A stretch of 64,000 bases of DNA from positions 57,742 through 121,741 of the forward strand of contig NZ_QRGR01000023.1 of the NCBI RefSeq assembly GCF_003367245.1, written 5' to 3'. The notes under the pieces are model-generated. The model did not search any database, was not told the DNA's origin, and worked only from the letters and a program-made list of their open reading frames with translations. Source of the stretch: Pontibacter diazotrophicus (GTDB lineage Bacteria > Bacteroidota > Bacteroidia > Cytophagales > Hymenobacteraceae). The position numbers and the translations under genes were made by a program. Of the stretch, positions 17,928 to 26,397 are shown in pieces; position 1 is the first letter of the stretch; the number at the start of each line of letters is the position of its first letter.

Positions 17928-18809
17928 ATGAATAAAATAGGGTTTAACGTACTGGCTTGGTCGGCAGTAGTATCGGATGAGCTGCTGCCTATCATTGATA
18001 GATTGAAAGGTATCGGTTATGATGGCATGGAATGCCTGATAGGTTCACCAGATAAAGTTGCTTATCAGCGTATTGGTGAGCACGTGAGAAGCCTGGGCAT
18101 GGAAGCAACCTGTGTTTTTGTGGTAGGGAAGGACGAAAACCCTATTAGTGAGGATGCGGCAGTAAGATTAAAAGGACTGGACCGCATCAAATGGGCGATA
18201 GATCGTGCCCACGATATGCAAGCCAAGGTAGTTTGCGGTCCCTTCCATTCGGCCCATGCCATTTTTGCGCATCATGCGCCCCAGGAGCAGGAATACGGCT
18301 GGGGTGCCGAAGTACTACATGCTGCCGGGGAGTATGCCGCACAAGCTGATATCACGTTGGCGTTGGAAGCGCTTAACCGCTTTGAGTGTTATTTGTGTAA
18401 TACCATGGAGCAGCTTTCCCGGCTGCTGAAAGCGGCCGATCATCCCAACGTAAGGGCTATGTTCGATACCCATCACGCCAATATTGAAGAAAAGAAAGTA
18501 GCCGGAGCCATACAAACCATAACCCCTCTGCTGGCGCACGTCCACATCAGTGAAAACGACCGCGGCACACCCGGCGATGGTCATGTGAATTTCGATGAAG
18601 CCTTTTCGGCATTAGCCAACATCAACTACACGGGCTGGCTCACTATTGAGGCTTTTTCCCGGAACGATCCTGATTTTGCCAATTCTATAGGGGTGTGGCG
18701 TGAATATTCCAGGCCATGGGATATTGCGGAAGATGGGTTCAAATTTATTAAGCAGATGTGCCAAAAGCATGGCCTTGATGAGCAGGTGAGCGTAAATCAT
18801 GCGCTTTAA
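17928..18809 (+). CDS. D-tagatose/psicose 3-epimerase-like TIM-barrel isomerase
   Basis: 293 residues, cytoplasmic. The arrangement follows the ketose 3-epimerase family: IGFNVLAWSAVVSDELLPII start, GYDGMECL, WAIDRAHDMQAKVVCGPFHS, then metal ligands Glu in ALEALNRFE (about 148), Asp in MFDTHHANIEE (about 181), His in AHVHISEND (about 206) and Glu in WLTIEAFSR (about 242). The four ligands correspond in order and spacing to the Mn/Co site of D-tagatose 3-epimerase. It would interconvert ketoses at C3 or handle a 3-keto sugar. It heads a short cluster with the isomerase at 18839 and hydrolase at 19675. Confidence 0.85.
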   Translation: MNKIGFNVLAWSAVVSDELLPIIDRLKGIGYDGMECLIGSPDKVAYQRIGEHVRSLGMEATCVFVVGKDENPISEDAAVRLKGLDRIKWAIDRAHDMQAKVVCGPFHSAHAIFAHHAPQEQEYGWGAEVLHAAGEYAAQADITLALEALNRFECYLCNTMEQLSRLLKAADHPNVRAMFDTHHANIEEKKVAGAIQTITPLLAHVHISENDRGTPGDGHVNFDEAFSALANINYTGWLTIEAFSRNDPDFANSIGVWREYSRPWDIAEDGFKFIKQMCQKHGLDEQVSVNHAL

Positions 18810-18838
18810 CTACCATACAATTAAATTCAGTTTTTGAT

Positions 18839-19666
18839 ATGACGCAACAATTACCATTTCGCTTTGGCTCAGAAGTATATACCTGGTTCATGAACAATGA
18901 CGGGGAAACCTATAAAGGCCAGCTAAGGCACATGATTGAAGTGATTGCCAAAGCTGAATTCTCCGGCATCCAGCCTATCTACTCCTGGATGGGGGAGCTA
19001 AGTGACGCAGACCGGCTGGAAGCAAAACTGAAAGAGCAGGGAATAGAGCTGGCGGCTCTCTCCCTGGCGATGGATTGGAATGGAGCAGAGGAATCGGAAA
19101 AGGAACGTGCTGAAGCAGACCAGGCTATCAGTTTGTTGCAGCATTTCCCTGGTGCTATACTTTGTACGGTGCAGAAGCCAACCGGCAGGCACGATTTAGC
19201 TTCACGCCGCCATAACCTGGTGAATATAGTGAACAGCATATCCAGGAGAGCCATGGAAAAAGGAGTACCCTGCAGCTTTCACCCCAATTCTCCTCATACT
19301 TCCATCACCCGTACCGAAGAAGATTATCGCGTTATCCTGGAAGCGTTGGATAGCACTGCTACCGGCTGGACACCTGATGTTGGCCACATCATCAACGGGG
19401 GCATGGATCCGCTTGAGAAGATGAAAGAATATGCCTCCCTAATCAACCACATGCATTACAAAGACTGGGATGGAGCGCCGGAGTTTACTTTGATGGGCAA
19501 AGGAAAGGTGGATCTTTTGGCTATTACACAATGGCTCAAAGACCGGGATTATAAGGGATGGATAATTTGTGAGGATGAAGGAAAAGAAGCACTGGAAGAT
19601 CCGGACGCTGTAACACTGCACGATGGCCGTTGGATTAGGGAAGAGTTAGTGCCAAAACTAAAATAA
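18839..19666 (+). CDS. TIM-barrel sugar isomerase/epimerase
   Basis: 275 residues, no leader, 29 bases after the previous stop. It has the AP-endonuclease-2 barrel pattern: FRFGSEVYTWFMNN start, ISRRAMEKGVPCSFHPNSPH, ATGWTPDVGHIINGGMDPLE (metal Asp/His), INHMHYKDWDGAPEF (metal His) and KGWIICEDEGKEAL (metal Glu). Paralogous to the genes at 8967 and 17928 but of a different subtype, resembling 2-keto-myo-inositol dehydratase/IolE-like barrels by its DVGHI-HYKD segments. The substrate is unknown; it likely works in series with the 3-epimerase-like protein. Confidence 0.8.
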   Translation: MTQQLPFRFGSEVYTWFMNNDGETYKGQLRHMIEVIAKAEFSGIQPIYSWMGELSDADRLEAKLKEQGIELAALSLAMDWNGAEESEKERAEADQAISLLQHFPGAILCTVQKPTGRHDLASRRHNLVNIVNSISRRAMEKGVPCSFHPNSPHTSITRTEEDYRVILEALDSTATGWTPDVGHIINGGMDPLEKMKEYASLINHMHYKDWDGAPEFTLMGKGKVDLLAITQWLKDRDYKGWIICEDEGKEALEDPDAVTLHDGRWIREELVPKLK

Positions 19667-19674
19667 CCCAGTGT

Positions 19675-20478
19675 ATGCCAATCATAAACACGAACGGAAT
19701 TGACCTGTACTATGAAGAACGCGGCTCCGGAGATCCACTGTTACTCATCATGGGCATCACGGCAACTGGGTCTGTCTGGGAGCAACATGCGGCATATTGG
19801 GAAAAGGATTTCAGGTGTATTCTGGTTGATAACCGTGGCGTAGGGCGCTCAGCCAAACCTGCCGGCCCTTATACTTCCGCGCAAATGGCAGATGATTGCG
19901 CTGGTCTGCTGGAGGCACTTCAGATACAGGAAGCCCGGGTGGTTGGCTGTTCTATGGGAAGCATTATTGCGCAGCAACTGGTGCTGCGCCATCCGGAAAA
20001 AGTGCGTTCATTTGTGTTGATGTGTACCTGGGCCCGGTGCGATAACAAGGCCAAAGCAGTATTCCGACATATAATGCACTGCAAAGCCAGACTTAGACCA
20101 GAAGAGTTTGCCTTATTTATACAGTTGCTTATTTATTCAAAAGCCTCATGGGATGCTCCTATCATGTTTGCTGAACTGGAAGAGGGACGTGAGCAGGCTG
20201 CCGTTGAGCCACACCCCCAGCCGCTGCATGGTTTGGAAGGGCAGGCTGCTGCCTGTATGACCCATGATGTGCTGGATGAACTAAGTAGAATAGAAGTACC
20301 TGCCCTGGTGATTGGTGGGATGGAGGATAGCTTTACACCTGCATGGATGGCGGAAGAAGTAGCCGTGGCCATCCCAAATGCCAGGCTTCATCTGTATCAA
20401 AGTTCCGGACATGCATTTCATTGGGAAAATCTGGAGGATTTTAATTCTTTGGTTAGAGATTGGCTACTCAATCACTAA
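19675..20478 (+). CDS. Alpha/beta-fold hydrolase
   Basis: 267 residues, cytoplasmic, 8 bases after the preceding stop and hence co-transcribed. Typical fold: DLYYEERGSGDPLLLIMGIT (oxyanion strand), VDNRGVGRSAKPAG, the nucleophile elbow VVGCSMGSIIAQ (Ser 93), the acid in VIGGMEDSFTPAW, and the catalytic His in YQSSGHAFHWEN. It is a classic single-domain esterase/lactonase-like hydrolase. In a sugar-oxidation cluster it could open a lactone product of an oxidised sugar, but that is inference from context only. Confidence 0.8.
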   Translation: MPIINTNGIDLYYEERGSGDPLLLIMGITATGSVWEQHAAYWEKDFRCILVDNRGVGRSAKPAGPYTSAQMADDCAGLLEALQIQEARVVGCSMGSIIAQQLVLRHPEKVRSFVLMCTWARCDNKAKAVFRHIMHCKARLRPEEFALFIQLLIYSKASWDAPIMFAELEEGREQAAVEPHPQPLHGLEGQAAACMTHDVLDELSRIEVPALVIGGMEDSFTPAWMAEEVAVAIPNARLHLYQSSGHAFHWENLEDFNSLVRDWLLNH

Positions 20479-20638
20479 ACATGTATAAAAATCAGGCTTT
20501 ATATTTGAATTTATTATCTGTCGCAGTATCTTGGAAAACATAGTAAACCCGGTTTCCATGGGAGTGATGGAAAAAGGAATCATGTGCAGCTATACGCCTA
20601 AATACATCCACCTTTAAAACTTCTAAACTCAAAATCAA

Positions 20639-21880
20639 ATGAACGACAACATTAACAAAAATGCCTTGTTTTACGGGAGTTGCCTTGCGCTCATCACGAC
20701 AGGCTTTACTTTCTCTATCAGAGCAGGAATTCTCCCCCAGTTAGGTGCACAATTTGGTCTGTCTGCCGAGCAACTGGGATTTATTAACTCTATGTGGTTT
20801 TTGGGTTTCCCTATCTCTATGGTCATAGGGGGATTGGTTTACCATACGGTTGGCCCTAAAATCATCATGACAGTGGCCTTCCTATGCCACGCTTTGGGAA
20901 TTCTGTTAACCATCTATGCGGGGGGATACACCACTTTACTTATCTCAACGCTCTTGATTGGTATCGCGAACGGATGTACCGAAGCTGCCTGTAACCCTAT
21001 GATTGCAGACATGTATTCAGGTGTGAAAATGAACAAAATGCTGAACAGGTTCCATATGTGGTTTCCTGGTGGTATTCTGCTTGGTGCCCTTATCTCTAAA
21101 TTTATGACCGATTTAGGGTTCTCCTGGCAAGCACAGATGTGGTTCATCATGGTGCCAGCCATTGCCTATGCTGTTTTGTTTTTCGGCAAAACTTTTCCAA
21201 GACCACAAGTGGAGGGTGCTACCTCACTTGGACAAAACTTCAAGGCGATGGTTAGTCCTCTATACATATTCCTGATTATATGTATGGCGCTTACAGCTAT
21301 AACGGAATTTGGACCTGGCCAGTGGGTAGAAATCATCCTGGGTAGCAGCGGTGCAGAACCTATGTTGATCTTAGCCCTGACTGCTGGTTTAGTGGCTGTG
21401 CTTAGATTTTTTGCCGGGCCTGTTGTTGCTACATTGGGCCAGACGGGTGTTTTACTTGGAGGTGCGATTTTTTCAGCACTAGGCATCTACATGTTCAGCA
21501 CGGTAACAGGATCTATGGCATATGTAGCAGCCATCATTTTTGCCCTGGGATATGGTTATTTCTGGCCGGTTATGGTTGGGGCCGTGGCACAGCGTGTTCC
21601 TTTGAGCAGCGCCCTGGGCATGTCCATCATTGGTGCAGTAGGCATGTTTTCTTCCTCCATCTTTCAGCCTATCATAGGAAACTGGATTGATGGCTCCATG
21701 GCAGTATATAGCGCCCAGGGACTTACAGGAGATGCACTGCAATTGGCGGCTGGTCAGGCTACCCTGGAGAAAATGATTGCCTTCCCTGCCATTTTGATTG
21801 TGCTGTTTACCATCCTGTTTTTCTGGCAGAAGAATCCAAAGAAAACCGAGAAAATACCGCAGGCGGTTACTACTCATTAA
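20639..21880 (+). CDS. MFS transporter, likely for a sugar or oxidised sugar
   Basis: 413 residues with about twelve hydrophobic segments spread along the length, for example ALITTGFTFSIRAGILPQLG, WFLGFPISMVIGGLVYHTVG, AVLRFFAGPVVATLGQTGVL and MIAFPAILIVLFTILFFW. It sits at the end of the first sugar-oxidation region and probably imports its product. The 160 bases before the start hold a short AAACCCGGTTT palindrome at about 20547 and no gene. Two hairpins follow the stop. Substrate cannot be read from the sequence. Confidence 0.82.
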   Translation: MNDNINKNALFYGSCLALITTGFTFSIRAGILPQLGAQFGLSAEQLGFINSMWFLGFPISMVIGGLVYHTVGPKIIMTVAFLCHALGILLTIYAGGYTTLLISTLLIGIANGCTEAACNPMIADMYSGVKMNKMLNRFHMWFPGGILLGALISKFMTDLGFSWQAQMWFIMVPAIAYAVLFFGKTFPRPQVEGATSLGQNFKAMVSPLYIFLIICMALTAITEFGPGQWVEIILGSSGAEPMLILALTAGLVAVLRFFAGPVVATLGQTGVLLGGAIFSALGIYMFSTVTGSMAYVAAIIFALGYGYFWPVMVGAVAQRVPLSSALGMSIIGAVGMFSSSIFQPIIGNWIDGSMAVYSAQGLTGDALQLAAGQATLEKMIAFPAILIVLFTILFFWQKNPKKTEKIPQAVTTH

Positions 21881-21884
21881 AAAG

Positions 21885-21919
21885 CTGGTAGTACTGTAAA
21901 AAGCTAGCAGTACTACCAG
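21885..21919 (+). repeat. 12-bp hairpin just after MFS stop
   Basis: Arms CTGGTAGTACTG (21885-21896) and its exact complement (21908-21919), starting 5 bases after the stop. Probably protects the 3' end of the mRNA; a stronger terminator follows directly. Confidence 0.6.
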
Positions 21920-21928
21920 AGCCATTCA

Positions 21929-21975
21929 AAAAAGGTGCGTTGCTTCCTGTTATGCAGGAAGCAACGCACCTTTTT
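21929..21975. terminator. Strong rho-independent terminator
   Basis: A 21-base perfect stem (21929-21949 with 21955-21975; AAAAAGGTGCGTTGCTTCCTG) with a 5-base loop and flanking A and T runs, so it can act in both directions. It ends the MFS transcript. Confidence 0.9.
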
Positions 21976-22097
21976 GCTTGTATCGCAGGCATCAGATAAT
22001 ACCAATGTCAGTTGATCTGTGCGCAGTACTTTGTCTATAGCAGATTCACCTCCTTAGAACTCATCCTGTAGGTAAAGATATTTCATTTAAAAGCCAT

Positions 22098-22277
22098 GCC
22101 GCAAGTTTAGCGATAGCGTAACTTGTGGCTGTTTATGAGGCAAGTCTGTGACTTGCGGGATTTAATAGTGCCTTGAAACGCAAGTTAAAAACTTGCTGCA
22201 TGTACAACCACCAGTTTCCGCTCCGCTCAAACTGGCGGTATTAAACTATAAAAAGGCTACACTCCTTTTTATAGTTT
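22098..22277. repeat. Cluster of short palindromes built on GCAAGT/ACTTGC
   Basis: Within 180 bases there are three hairpins sharing GCAAGT...ACTTGC (22098-22129, 22140-22156, 22180-22196), then CCAGTTT...AAACTGG (22211-22235) and a perfect 14-bp stem AAACTATAAAAAGG at 22243-22256 with 22264-22277. The pattern resembles REP-type repeats of Bacteroidota. No ORF is credible here. Confidence 0.6.
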
Positions 22278-22502
22278 CCGGTTTTTCCCTACAAGATGAG
22301 CCTTGGCGGGGCTAGGGGTGAGTTAAACTACGCATAATCCCTGGAGCAGCTTTATGCGCAGCATTCAGTTGATGGTATAAGGTAAACGTTGAGTCTCTGA
22401 CCTGACTGAGCCGGAGGTACAAAGGGCTATAAATACGAGCATGTTCGCTTACACCATATAAAGGCAGTAAAGCTTTACTGTTATTTGATATTACGCACAC
22501 AA

Positions 22503-22656
22503 AGTCCCAGCGGGACGGACTGTTTATAGCCGATTGGTCCATAAGCTTCTATAGCTCCAGCGGAGCGGCCTGTTTGGGATATTTTAACAGGTCGCTCCGC
22601 TGGAGCTATAGAAGCAATGGGATTGGTTTCTATCAACAGTTCGTCCCGCTGGGACT
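22503..22656. repeat. Nested long inverted repeat (REP/BIME-like)
   Basis: Outer arms 22503-22524 and 22635-22656 match at 21 of 22 positions; inner arms 22545-22574 and 22586-22615 at 29 of 30. Outer and inner arms are themselves related (CAGCGGGACGGACTGTT versus CAGCGGAGCGGCCTGTT). The whole would fold into one long cruciform. It lies in the 950-base gap between convergent genes, typical for repetitive palindromic elements. Confidence 0.75.
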
Positions 22657-22736
22657 AGAAGCAGAACTAATGTAGTCCTTATCAATAGTTGAAAATTATT
22701 TACTTTAAAACATGCGCTTGAGTGCGGTAAAAGAAA

Positions 22737-22764
22737 AACCTCCAGCGCAAGTGCCCTGGAGGTT
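22737..22764 (-). terminator. Terminator of the minus-strand heme-dehydrogenase gene
   Basis: Perfect 9-bp stem AACCTCCAG with CTGGAGGTT; read on the minus strand it is followed by TTTTTCTTTT, a proper U-rich tail, 67 bases past the stop at 22831. Confidence 0.75.
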
Positions 22765-22830
22765 AAACAAACCAAGTATGAAATATCAGTTTATCTAAAA
22801 TTTTCTATTGCGTTCCTGAAAAGCTACACC

Positions 22831-25554
22831 TTACTTTTTATTACTATCAGGACTGTTTGAAACAGTATATACTTTGTGCTCCTTATTGCCTGCAGATATC
22901 AGGTAAGCCATCAAGTCCTTCAATTCATCAGGGTTTAAGCGGTTGATCAGGTTCGGTAACATCGGCGAAACTTCAGATTCTTTCGTTCTTGTCACCTGGC
23001 TTTTAGGGATTTCACGAAGCGTCTGTGGCGCAAATGGATTCTGCGAAACAAAATATGTATTGTCGTCCTCGTTTGTCAGCCTTCCTACAACAGAACTTCC
23101 GTCTTTTAAATGAAATATGGTAGCCGCATACTGGTCCGATATAACACTATCCGGATGAATGATGGCTTCCAAGATGTCTTTAGTTGTAAACCGATTTCCT
23201 AACTGACTTAAATCCGGACCAATAAATCCGCCTTCGCCTTCCATCGTATGGCATGACTTGCAGAGCGTAGCAGCATAAATCGCTTTACCCTGCTCCAGGT
23301 TCTGGTGAGCAAGACCATTCTCCACTAAAGGCAACGCTTCTTCAACAGTCCATTTTCTTCCAGGACCTTGTGGTTTGTAGGAGCTTGTATTAGCTAGATC
23401 CAGTCCGCCACCACCAAGCAGAGAATCACCTGACATCGTGTTGTAATGCGCAAACTGGCTCTTGGGCACATGGCTTAGAGCAGCCTTACGCGCTTTGTCT
23501 ACAAATCCTACATAGCTTCTGCCCCCCTTGTAGTTAAACGCATTGTACATCCACTGGAAGTACTTGTCACGAAGCTCAGGAGTCCAGCCGGTTTTGGCTT
23601 CACTTAATGCCGTTGCATAGTACGTTTGCTGGGCAGGAGGTACATTGGCTAACATATTGGCGATGTCCAGTCCGTATTGCGGGTTACGAAGAATAAGGTC
23701 AGAGGATGCTGTAGCTGTTTCCTGTTCAGTCTTGTCATCCTTTGCTGCCTCGAGTAATGCCAGCGTTTTAGGTACTACCTGCGGTGCATCCAGGCTAACA
23801 AGTAGTTTGCTGAGAGACCGGTTCAAGTTGTTGTTTTCGGCAGGGTAACGCTCGTCCAGATATGCGATTGCCTTATTCTTCATGGCTGGATCTGGTGTGC
23901 CATATCGGTACAGAACCAACTCGAAGGCCCGAAGCAAATCCTGCTTTTGAGGTGCTGAAAGCTGGGCATAATCAATGGTCATGAGCGACTCCAGCATCTG
24001 GTTTCGCTGCGCCTTGTTACCATGCCGAGCTAACGCAATCATAGCCTGTGTTAAAATCTGTGGATCCTTCTCATTCAGGGCACGTGCTTGCCACTGGCTT
24101 ACCGGCTGGTGCTCCACGGCAATACGTGCGGCATAGCGTACAAAGCGGTCATTGTGCTTGAGGTAAGGCCACGCGAAATCAACGGCTCCTGCCTGTGGCT
24201 CTCCATGATACCGCTCTAACTGCTTTCTGATTTTGCTTTCGGCTGTTTCCTTTACATTCGATTTCTTAGAAGCAGCCGCTACAATTTCCTCCTGGTCCCC
24301 GTAATAAACCCGGTAAAGATCTGATTCCAGCCTGCGCCCTCCGGTAAGGAAGTAAAGCGCTCCATCAGGGCCAATAACGCCATCTGTCAGCGGCAAAGGT
24401 GAACCAGAGACAAACTCTTCTGCCTCTGCTTTGTAAGAGGCACCTTCCGGCTGAAGGTGAACGGCATAAATAATTCCAAAGCTCCAGTCAAAGGCAAAAA
24501 CAGAATTGCGGTACTTTTCAGGGAATTTTGCGTCTCCGGCATAAACAACGTTGGTAGGAGAGCCCTGGCCAATGTTGAGCACTGGCGGTAAGTTATCAGG
24601 GTAAGCAGGAGACCACTTTCCGTTACCCGTACGCCAGCCAAACTCGCTGCCGCTCGTTACATGGCAAATACGGGTTGGTCTGTACCAAGGCATCCCAAAG
24701 TCCCATTCCATGTCGGAGTCATAGGTAAACAAATCGCCAGCGTCGTTGAAAGCAATATCAAAAGGATTCCGGAAGCCTGCGCTTATCAGTTCCCAATGTT
24801 GCCCCAGGGAATCAATTTTAGCAATCCAGCCTCCTGGCGCTTCCCGATCGTTGGCATGCCCGCGAGGATCTTTTATCTGCGGAAACAGGTTGTCTTCTTT
24901 CCAGACAGGAGGAAGCCTGTAGGCGTCCATCTCCGGGAGGTCGGTATGGTTACCGGCAACAACGTAAAGCGATTTTTTGTCAGGTGATAACTTGATACTG
25001 TGCGGACCATGCTCTCCTTCTCCTTTCAGTTCCTTCAGTAGGGTTACCTTATCAAACTGGTCATTCCCGTCTGTGTCCTGGAGGCGGTAAAGGCCGCTTC
25101 CTTTCGAAAACTCTTCGTTGCTGTTGTGATTTACCATGACGTAGAGGCTGTTAAAAGCCCAAAGCAAACCTTGTGCATAGCCCATTCCCCCATGCGTGCT
25201 GGCAGAGTCAAGTTCTGTACCGTCACCAATTATCAGCTTTTCTATTTTAGGCTCTAAAGAATCAGAACCGATAGGAGGCAATTCCAGGCGATACAAGGCA
25301 CCGTATTGGTCTGATGCTATCATCCTGCCTTTATCATCGAAGGCCATTGACACCCAGGAACCCTGCTCATTTTCTGAAGGGCTGTGTAAATGCTCCGCCC
25401 GAAATCCCTCCGGCAGCTTTAGTTTCTCTGTTCTGGGGTCTACCGGTACGGCGCTTACCGGTTCCTCCTTTTCCATCCTGCTACAGGAAGAGCCAACAAG
25501 GACAGACACAGAGAGGGCTAACAGGAGCCTTATTGATAAGATTTTATGACGCAT
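22831..25554 (-). CDS. PVC-type heme-binding dehydrogenase lipoprotein with cytochrome c
   Basis: 907 residues. The leader LLLALSVSVLVGSSCSRMEK holds a lipobox (VGSSC), so an envelope lipoprotein. Domains: sorbosone-dehydrogenase-like beta-propeller (about 40-415; FRAEHLHSPSENEQGSWVSM, DTDGNDQFDKVTLLKELKG, GPHSIKLSPDKKSLYVVAGN, GFRNPFDIAFNDAGDLFTYD), HEAT-like helical repeats (about 440-700) and a C-terminal cytochrome c with CKSCHTMEGEGG (Cys about 765) and a putative Met ligand in VSPMLPNLINRL. It is paralogous in plan to 13544-16714 and 51529-53853 but of the family with a heme-associated MEGEGGFIGPDL motif (TIGR02603-like). It likely oxidises a sugar in the periplasm. Convergent with the MFS gene. 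Confidence 0.88.
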   Translation of the reverse strand: MRHKILSIRLLLALSVSVLVGSSCSRMEKEEPVSAVPVDPRTEKLKLPEGFRAEHLHSPSENEQGSWVSMAFDDKGRMIASDQYGALYRLELPPIGSDSLEPKIEKLIIGDGTELDSASTHGGMGYAQGLLWAFNSLYVMVNHNSNEEFSKGSGLYRLQDTDGNDQFDKVTLLKELKGEGEHGPHSIKLSPDKKSLYVVAGNHTDLPEMDAYRLPPVWKEDNLFPQIKDPRGHANDREAPGGWIAKIDSLGQHWELISAGFRNPFDIAFNDAGDLFTYDSDMEWDFGMPWYRPTRICHVTSGSEFGWRTGNGKWSPAYPDNLPPVLNIGQGSPTNVVYAGDAKFPEKYRNSVFAFDWSFGIIYAVHLQPEGASYKAEAEEFVSGSPLPLTDGVIGPDGALYFLTGGRRLESDLYRVYYGDQEEIVAAASKKSNVKETAESKIRKQLERYHGEPQAGAVDFAWPYLKHNDRFVRYAARIAVEHQPVSQWQARALNEKDPQILTQAMIALARHGNKAQRNQMLESLMTIDYAQLSAPQKQDLLRAFELVLYRYGTPDPAMKNKAIAYLDERYPAENNNLNRSLSKLLVSLDAPQVVPKTLALLEAAKDDKTEQETATASSDLILRNPQYGLDIANMLANVPPAQQTYYATALSEAKTGWTPELRDKYFQWMYNAFNYKGGRSYVGFVDKARKAALSHVPKSQFAHYNTMSGDSLLGGGGLDLANTSSYKPQGPGRKWTVEEALPLVENGLAHQNLEQGKAIYAATLCKSCHTMEGEGGFIGPDLSQLGNRFTTKDILEAIIHPDSVISDQYAATIFHLKDGSSVVGRLTNEDDNTYFVSQNPFAPQTLREIPKSQVTRTKESEVSPMLPNLINRLNPDELKDLMAYLISAGNKEHKVYTVSNSPDSNKK

Positions 25555-25730
25555 AATAATATAGAATTATGGTTTAGTTGATTACCGTTGATAACAAGAT
25601 TTAGAGTACTACTATAAAAGCCTGTAAAGTACTTTGCTTCTATTCTTCCGGGCATTCACCTTAATGCAGAAGCGATAGTACAGTCTATTTTATTTGATAA
25701 TCAATTTAATACCTTAAAGTCGGGTATCTG

Positions 25731-25746
25731 TCATGAACTGTCCTGA
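25731..25746 (-). promoter_or_regulatory. TCAGGA-N4-TCATGA motif upstream of heme dehydrogenase
   Basis: Read on the minus strand it is TCAGGACAGTTCATGA, 177 bases before the start at 25554, differing by one base from the copy at 13466-13481 before the other heme dehydrogenase. Shared orientation supports a common regulator (inference). Confidence 0.35.
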
Positions 25747-25975
25747 CTAATATCTGAAATCAGAAGCTATCAACAGAAAGTTTGCTGGAGTCTCCCTCCA
25801 CTTCTGCCAAAACCTCTAACATAATAGAGATCAACAGCCTTTCTGTTGAAAGACGCATGAAGAATATTTTTGCTTTCCTGGTGAAAGTTGAAGCTTGTTC
25901 TATGTCTGCCTGTAACAAATCTCAAGTCTAAGGCAGCAGGTCCGGTTTTTCCGTATTCTGTTAGAACAGTTTAAG

Positions 25976-25994
25976 CATGACAGTGCAGGACAGT
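25976..25994 (+). promoter_or_regulatory. Phased GACAGT direct repeat
   Basis: CATGACAGTGCAGGACAGT contains two RGACAGT words 10 bases apart, related to the TCAKGACAGTT motif. About 400 bases before the rhamnose operon and 420 bases before the opposite gene, so the target is unclear. Confidence 0.25.
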
Positions 25995-26045
25995 AAACAG
26001 CTACATCTGCATTATATTTAGCCTTGATTACTTCCTTGACTTGTC

Positions 26046-26084
26046 TGTACAGGTAATTCCGGGTGTTAATTTTAATTGTACAGG
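26046..26084 (+). promoter_or_regulatory. Two TGTACAGG direct repeats spaced 31 bases
   Basis: TGTACAGG at 26046-26053 and again at 26077-26084; start-to-start spacing is 31 bases, about three helical turns. The sites precede the rhamnose operon start by about 315 bases. A rhamnose regulator binding here is possible but none is encoded in the window next to it. Confidence 0.25.
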
Positions 26085-26397
26085 AGGCTTTGCTTCAGGT
26101 AGATCATATCTAGTGTAAGAAGATGGGTTTGGGAATTTAAAAAATTATCGGTGAGCCTGCCTCCTGACAGCTTACATGGAGGTCCGGGCCTCCTCCGTAT
26201 TATTTGGATGGTTGACCCTGCCAATTTTTAAATGTTTTTACCCATTGGCTGTAGGGCATCACGTTAAGAAAACAAAAGGGAGTAATCAAAAGTGTTTGCC
26301 TCCATCGTGCCCGGAATCGCATTCATCAATACTCTCTGTAACCATAGTGGGATACGGAAACGCAATATAAATACGCAACTTAAAATCATTGAAGCAT

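Larger units (their letters stand above)
25555..26397. other. Long divergent intergenic region before the rhamnose operon
   Basis: 843 bases between the leftward heme dehydrogenase and rightward rhamnose operon. It contains the TCAGGACAGTTCATGA motif on the minus strand at 25731-25746, a phased CATGACAGTGCAGGACAGT repeat at 25976-25994, and two TGTACAGG words at 26046-26053 and 26077-26084. A 64-codon ORF at 26176 has no support. Promoters for both directions must lie here. Confidence 0.5.

Noticed and set aside
20547..20557. AAACCCGGTTT palindrome upstream of the MFS gene as an operator
   Set aside because: Only 11 bases, single copy, and no matching site elsewhere in the window; not strong enough to call.
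22098..22656. Possible CRISPR array
   Set aside because: The repeats are palindromes of different lengths without uniform spacers, so they are REP-like and not CRISPR.
22312..22775. Short minus-strand ORFs in the repeat-filled gap
   Set aside because: They coincide with nested inverted repeats and have no protein-like features.
26176..26370. 64-codon ORF upstream of the rhamnose operon
   Set aside because: No start context, no recognisable domain, and it lies in the promoter region.
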